Shown here piece after piece: positions 59,681 through 64,000 of a DNA stretch of 64,000 nucleotides (the stretch's first letter is position 1; every line of letters starts with the position of its first letter). The notes under the pieces were generated by a model. It was given only the letters and a program-made list of their open reading frames with translations. It was not told the DNA's origin and searched no databases. A program made the position numbers and the translations under genes. Location: NCBI GenBank assembly GCA_048013815.1, contig CM106586.1, positions 13,330,001 through 13,394,000 of the forward strand. The letters are read 5' to 3'. The DNA is from Setoptus koraiensis (taxonomy: Eukaryota; Arthropoda).

Positions 59681-62600
59681 GGGAGGGCCGGGCGGACCGA
59701 GCGGGTCCCACGAGCGCACAGCCCGACCAACGGGGCGAGTTTATAGGCACAGGCACGGGAGTAGCTCATGCACTCCCATGAGCTACTGCCGAGCTGCCCG
59801 AAGTGTAGTTGTGGCTGGCAGGACAAGGGGCGACGGGCGACGGGCGAAGGGCAAACGCGACAAGGGGCCCCCGACGAAACAACAAGCGCAAAACAAGAGA
59901 AATCAAGTTAAATCAATCCATTAGTTTTATCTAGACCAATTTATCTCGTAGTTTATGCGACTCACAGCTGCTGAAATAACTACACTTCATTTGTGCACTA
60001 CTTAGCTAACCGCACTGCCAGCTTAGTTTTGGGCCAAATATCTGCTGCAAACACTGGCACCCCTTACTACACACACACACACACACTAGTACTGGTAACA
60101 GGCGCAAGGGGGTCACCACTTGATCCGACTTAACAGGCCCAAAATAGAGTCGGGCCCCGGCTGGGAGGCGCGCCAAGTGGCAGCAAGAAGCAGTGAGTGA
60201 TGGCACAATTGTCGTTGCGTCCATCTCGGCCGCCCATCTCGTCTGGCCGAGATGGTCCGCGCGTCGGCCCGCCAGATAAGATGGCCCGTGGGCCGGCCCG
60301 CGTGCTTGTGCCCGGCCGGGCGTCTCGGCCACTGTGAGCGGCGGCGGCAGCAACGTGATGCAAACAACAACTGACATGATTTAGAGGCCAGAAATGGTGC
60401 AAATCCAACATGACACAGCGCCACTATATATACACCACATAAATTTATGGAACATTTGACCGGCGACCGGCGGCTAGGTATCCGAGGGACGCGCGGTTGC
60501 CGCAGCGGAGCAGCGAGCGAGCAAGCGAGCGAGAGTTTGGCAGACAGTCTTGGGCCATTGGCCCGGCATGAATGATGGCCGACGCCAGATAAGGGCCGAA
60601 GGGTCTGAGGGGGCGCCCCTCGCCAGACCACAACAAATTGGGGCCGGCAGCGGCGAGTTGCCACTTGCGAGCGCCAGATCAATTTTACACGGCCCGACAT
60701 GGAGGAGTCAAATGAAATCGCCACACTCTCAAGCTCACTCACGTGTCCACTGAAACAAATCTTTTCCGCCATCCGCCCCCGCAGCGGGCGCCTGCAAATA
60801 TCCGCGCACACCGACACAATGGGCGCGCACAATGGCCATAATGCGCAAACAACATTCTTTAATGGGAGCCCATAAAAGAGATAAGCAAATCTCGAGTCGG
60901 CCCGCGGATGAAATGAAATTTCCAATTGTGTTGCTGTGTCTAATGAATGGGCCAGCGTCGCCGAGTTGCGCCACAAAGTGCAAAATTGAATCCCCCAAAA
61001 TCAATGGTCGATGGCGCCCAGATTCAGCAACGGCCTCACGATGTTCCGCACGCACCATCTGGCGGCCAATGTCTGCCAGAATCCAGTGGCCTGGCCGGCG
61101 CACAATTCCGGCCAGTCGCTGGCAATAATCTGGCAAAGCAATAATCAGCGCCCCCTTCGTCCGGCGCGATATTCTTGACTCAAGAATCTTGAGGCGGCCG
61201 CTCGGCGCGCCTCGAAAACGCCGCCAATGGCGGATAATAATTTATTTCTTGCTTGGAATTTGCTCTCGCCGAGCGCGTGCCTCAGCGCTGGCCAGGCCGT
61301 TAGGCTGCTGGCTGCTTGGCCCAATTTCTCGACTTTGTTAGGTTTCACAAATTTGTCAAATTTGTCAAATTTATCAAATGAGCCGCCGCACAAGCACGCG
61401 CCAGCCAGCCAGCCAGCGCACTCATGATACTAAAAGATAATTTACTGTCATGGCGGCGCATTTAGGTTTCGCTCGCGCCAGGGGGCTCCGCTCGAGCTTG
61501 GCACATCTGGGATATTTCGCCGTCGGGATGGTTCGCCGTTCGGCTGGCTCGCCGTTGGGATATTTCGCCGTTCGGCTGGCTGGCCGTTGGGATATTTCGC
61601 CGTTGGGATGGAGTTCGCCTTTGCCCATTTCGTGCCCGTTGAAACAACAACTTCTTTCGGCTCGCCCAGTCGTCGGCTCGGCGCGCGCCTGTCAGCCTAC
61701 GCAATGGCTGGCCCGTGATGGAGCGACCAGTGACCCCACGGCGGAGCGGCCCAGACGACGACGTTGCGACGAGGGGCCGGCTCGGGGGAATTGACTTCAT
61801 TTAGGTGCGCGCGATGCGAGCCGGCCTCTGTTTGCACAACAGGCTCGTTGCTGGCGATATTTCGAGATTTCGCTCGCCGGCAACGGCCTCACGGAATCTC
61901 GGTGCGGCGCCCGTTTGTCCGGCGCAGCGCGCCCCACGAGCCGGCGGCAAACAACTCGATTTGCAGCCCGCCAGCGAACTCGATTTGCGGCCCGCCAGCG
62001 AGTCGCGCGAAACGTCTCGCGAGACTCGCCGGCGCGCTAACAAGCGGCCCGCGTCGCCGGCCGCGAATTTCGCAGCCGCAGCCGCAGTCGCACGTGAGTT
62101 TCGAAGCCGCTGCAAACTGCAACGAGGGCGCCCCAACGAGGAACCTGAATTTTTCGTTCGTTGACTTGAGTGCGGCATGCACGCGGTCCGGCCGGCACGG
62201 GTCGATCGTGCCGACAGCCCGATACCGGGCGCCCGCAACGCTTGTTCCGAATGCCCCGGGGGCGTTCTCTTCGGGCCGGAAGATCGATGGTCGTGTCAAG
62301 TGGGCCTTTTGGGTTTTGTGTTTTTTGCTCGGCGTGTCGATGTGTCGTGTCGGCTTGTCATCGTGTCGCGCCGATCAGACAAGACGAGCGCCGCCGCCGC
62401 TGCAAGCAAGCGGATAGCGGCCAGACCGGCAAAATTGGAGTAGGTTTCAGTGTCGATATTTACAAGTTGTATAACGCGAAATAGAGAGTTTATTGCGCAA
62501 AGATTTATCGCTCTCGTGCCACCGGTTGGACAGACTGTGTCACGAGCTTTGTGTCGGGTTTGCACGCGTTTGCCAGCGGGAAACCTGATCGCACGCACGC

Positions 62601-63099
62601 ATCATTGGCACATTTGGTGCCTGGCAGCGGTTGACCCGTGCCCAGTTGGGCCAGTCCGAGACGATTTGTCAGCCATCGAGTGGCCAGCGGGCCGGCGCGT
62701 GAGCGGCCCACCGACCAAGGCCAAAGACTAAAGATATTTACATACTGTCGTTGTTCAACAGAATCTGTTGTGGGGCTCGCGCGGTGGCCAGCTCGCTGAC
62801 ATTTGCTCTGGACAGCTCGCTGTTGGTTGCCTGTTATGGCGAGGCTTTGTTGTGCTCGGGCACTGGTCATTTGCATATGAGTGCACACAACAACAAAAAG
62901 GCAACTCGCGCAGGCAAAATGTTACAATAAACAGTCTTTAGTTGTGTTATTTGCCTACTGTGCGCCACAACACCCGACAAAATATCATATCATCATCGCT
63001 TACGCCGGCAACATATTGCGCAACGTATGCCGCCGTCGTTGTGGTCGCGGCGGCGGTTGTTGTTGTTGTCGCTGTCGTCGTTGCCGTTGTCGCTGTTGT

Positions 63100-63132
<33 letters not shown>

Positions 63133-63868
63133 TGTTGATGTTGCGGCATCACGGTCCGATCGTGACGATCTATCGACTTAGTGACCCTCGCTGCGTGCTT
63201 GCAACATTCTGCAACGCGACAACCAAACCAAAACACCTACTACTGGCGCCCCAAAACGACGAGCCGCCCAGGCGACTAGATCAAGACTTTGCGCCATGTG
63301 CGCCGGCCCCAATGAGCCGTCGCGTCGATATAAATTCAGCTCGCTCGGCCTTACGAGTCCTAGGAGTTAGGACAGCCAGCGACAGATACAAAGTCAGCGA
63401 CACAGATAACCGGCAATAACAAATATCCCGCATATCCCATATCTCCCGCATATCACACATATCCCGTACATCAAACTGACGATGCTGTAGGCATCGAAAC
63501 TTTGACTTATGTGTACGCTACTGTGACGCGACTATTTTCCTACGCGGTTTGTTGCGACATAACAGATATGGAAACATAACTCATGCTCTATTTCATTGTT
63601 GGCATTGTTATTATAAATTTATCACCATTATGCAACCAGTCACAATGGCCCTCCATTCATATAACTGCTATGTAACCGCATAAATGAACGCAAACCGGGC
63701 CCCACATAAACCGCCGACGCACACATGACTAACTGCATGGAAAAACCATTTGCCGCTACTTCCTGTGCATAGCGACTGTACATACATACGTATATGCCAG
63801 CCCGATTGCATGCAATCCAATCGGATCCCCATGTATTTTTCTATTTTCATATAGAAATCACTCTAATT

Positions 63869-64000
63869 CTAATCATCCCCCGGCTCGCCTGTATCAATGG
63901 TCCGTACAATGACAAACCCACAAATGACTGTGCCCACGACAACAACACCCATGACAATTTGCAGTACCTGATAAAAGCGGGCCCAGCAACGGACCCAATG
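63869..64000 (-). CDS. Possible 3' coding exon of a membrane protein, cut by the window end
   Basis: On the - strand a frame is open from the last base of the window to a TAG at 63869-63871, giving 43 residues. They read as a single membrane helix, VLQIVMGVVVVGTVICGFVI, preceded by WARFYQ and followed by the short polar tail RTIDTGEPGDD. This looks like the C-terminal helix of a transmembrane protein. I do not recognise the family. A caution is that CAGGTACTG inside the frame could be a splice donor, and no poly(A) signal is close. No ATG is needed because the gene would continue beyond 64000. Confidence 0.35.
   Translation of the reverse strand, partial: HWVRCWARFYQVLQIVMGVVVVGTVICGFVIVRTIDTGEPGDD

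Larger units (their letters stand above)
49446..63868. other. GC-rich non-coding stretch
   Basis: No supportable gene in about 14 kb. The sequence is rich in GGCCGGCC words. Long open frames on both strands (for example 60113-60976 on - and 61764-62417 on +) overlap each other and have no family resemblance, as expected where GC content makes stops rare. Short arrays not listed separately: CGGCCGGCACAGGTAACCGG (52080-52145), CAA (52988-53011), CAGCC (53318-53342), GTGGGCACA (56145-56180), GATATTTCGCCGTT-like (61508-61610), AAATTTGTC (61345-61380) and GTCGCTGTC (63060-63135). Confidence 0.55.

Noticed and set aside
60113-60976. 287-codon - strand open frame
   Set aside because: It lies in GC-rich sequence where stops are rare, overlaps other frames on both strands, and has no domain or signal I recognise.
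61764-62417. 217-codon + strand open frame
   Set aside because: Same reasons; an overlapping frame on the opposite strand is nearly as long and neither looks like a protein family.
1-64000. tRNA, rRNA, known arthropod microRNA, and retroelement or virus-like coding sequence
   Set aside because: No cloverleaf with conserved arms, no rRNA stretch, no known microRNA seed hairpin, and no reverse transcriptase, integrase, capsid or envelope motifs were seen by reading; a computed search could still find diverged copies.

Overview
The window looks like a nuclear chromosome segment from an arthropod. The main evidence is a gustatory-receptor-family gene (7tm_7) with the family's usual set of short, phase-0 C-terminal introns, plus a bHLH factor closest by eye to the arthropod delilah/taxi type. 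A chelicerate or mite is possible (intronless SYF2 and COX19, tight gene spacing, chelicerate-like divergent receptor), but that is inference and the species is not identifiable by reading alone.

Layout. 1-3579: AT-rich, no supportable gene. 3580-7285: three genes head to tail on the + strand: SYF2 (splicing), COX19 (mitochondrial copper/cytochrome oxidase assembly) and a gustatory-receptor-like gene with four coding exons. 7286-11068: no supportable gene. 11069-13561 (- strand): one uninterrupted frame for a predicted secreted, low-complexity protein with a four-cysteine C-terminal region that I do not recognise. 13562-34554: about 21 kb without recognisable coding sequence, rich in microsatellites, minisatellites, perfect palindromes and short regulatory-like palindromes. 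34555-38373 (+): a 1272-residue polyglutamine-rich bHLH transcription factor in one exon. 38374-63868: about 25 kb more without a supportable gene, increasingly GC-rich, with many tandem repeats and one probable non-autonomous DNA transposon (40540-41451). 63869-64000 (- strand): a possible 3' coding exon running off the window.

The first three genes are ordinary housekeeping/chemosensory neighbours with no obvious functional link. The two long gene-poor blocks flank the bHLH gene and may be its regulatory landscape or introns of genes whose exons lie outside. Two statements about them rest on direct reading: the palindrome TTACGTAA (PAR/E4BP4 bZIP type) was found nine times, and CAGGTGA/TCACCTG (E-box or splice-donor-like) recurs dozens of times.

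The most unusual structure is an inverted duplicate pair (19275-19646 and 24224-24708). The second copy is bracketed by a 25-bp direct repeat, so it looks like a copied patch inserted at a staggered break, and it has since gained expanded repeats. No rRNA, tRNA, CRISPR array or retroelement could be supported.
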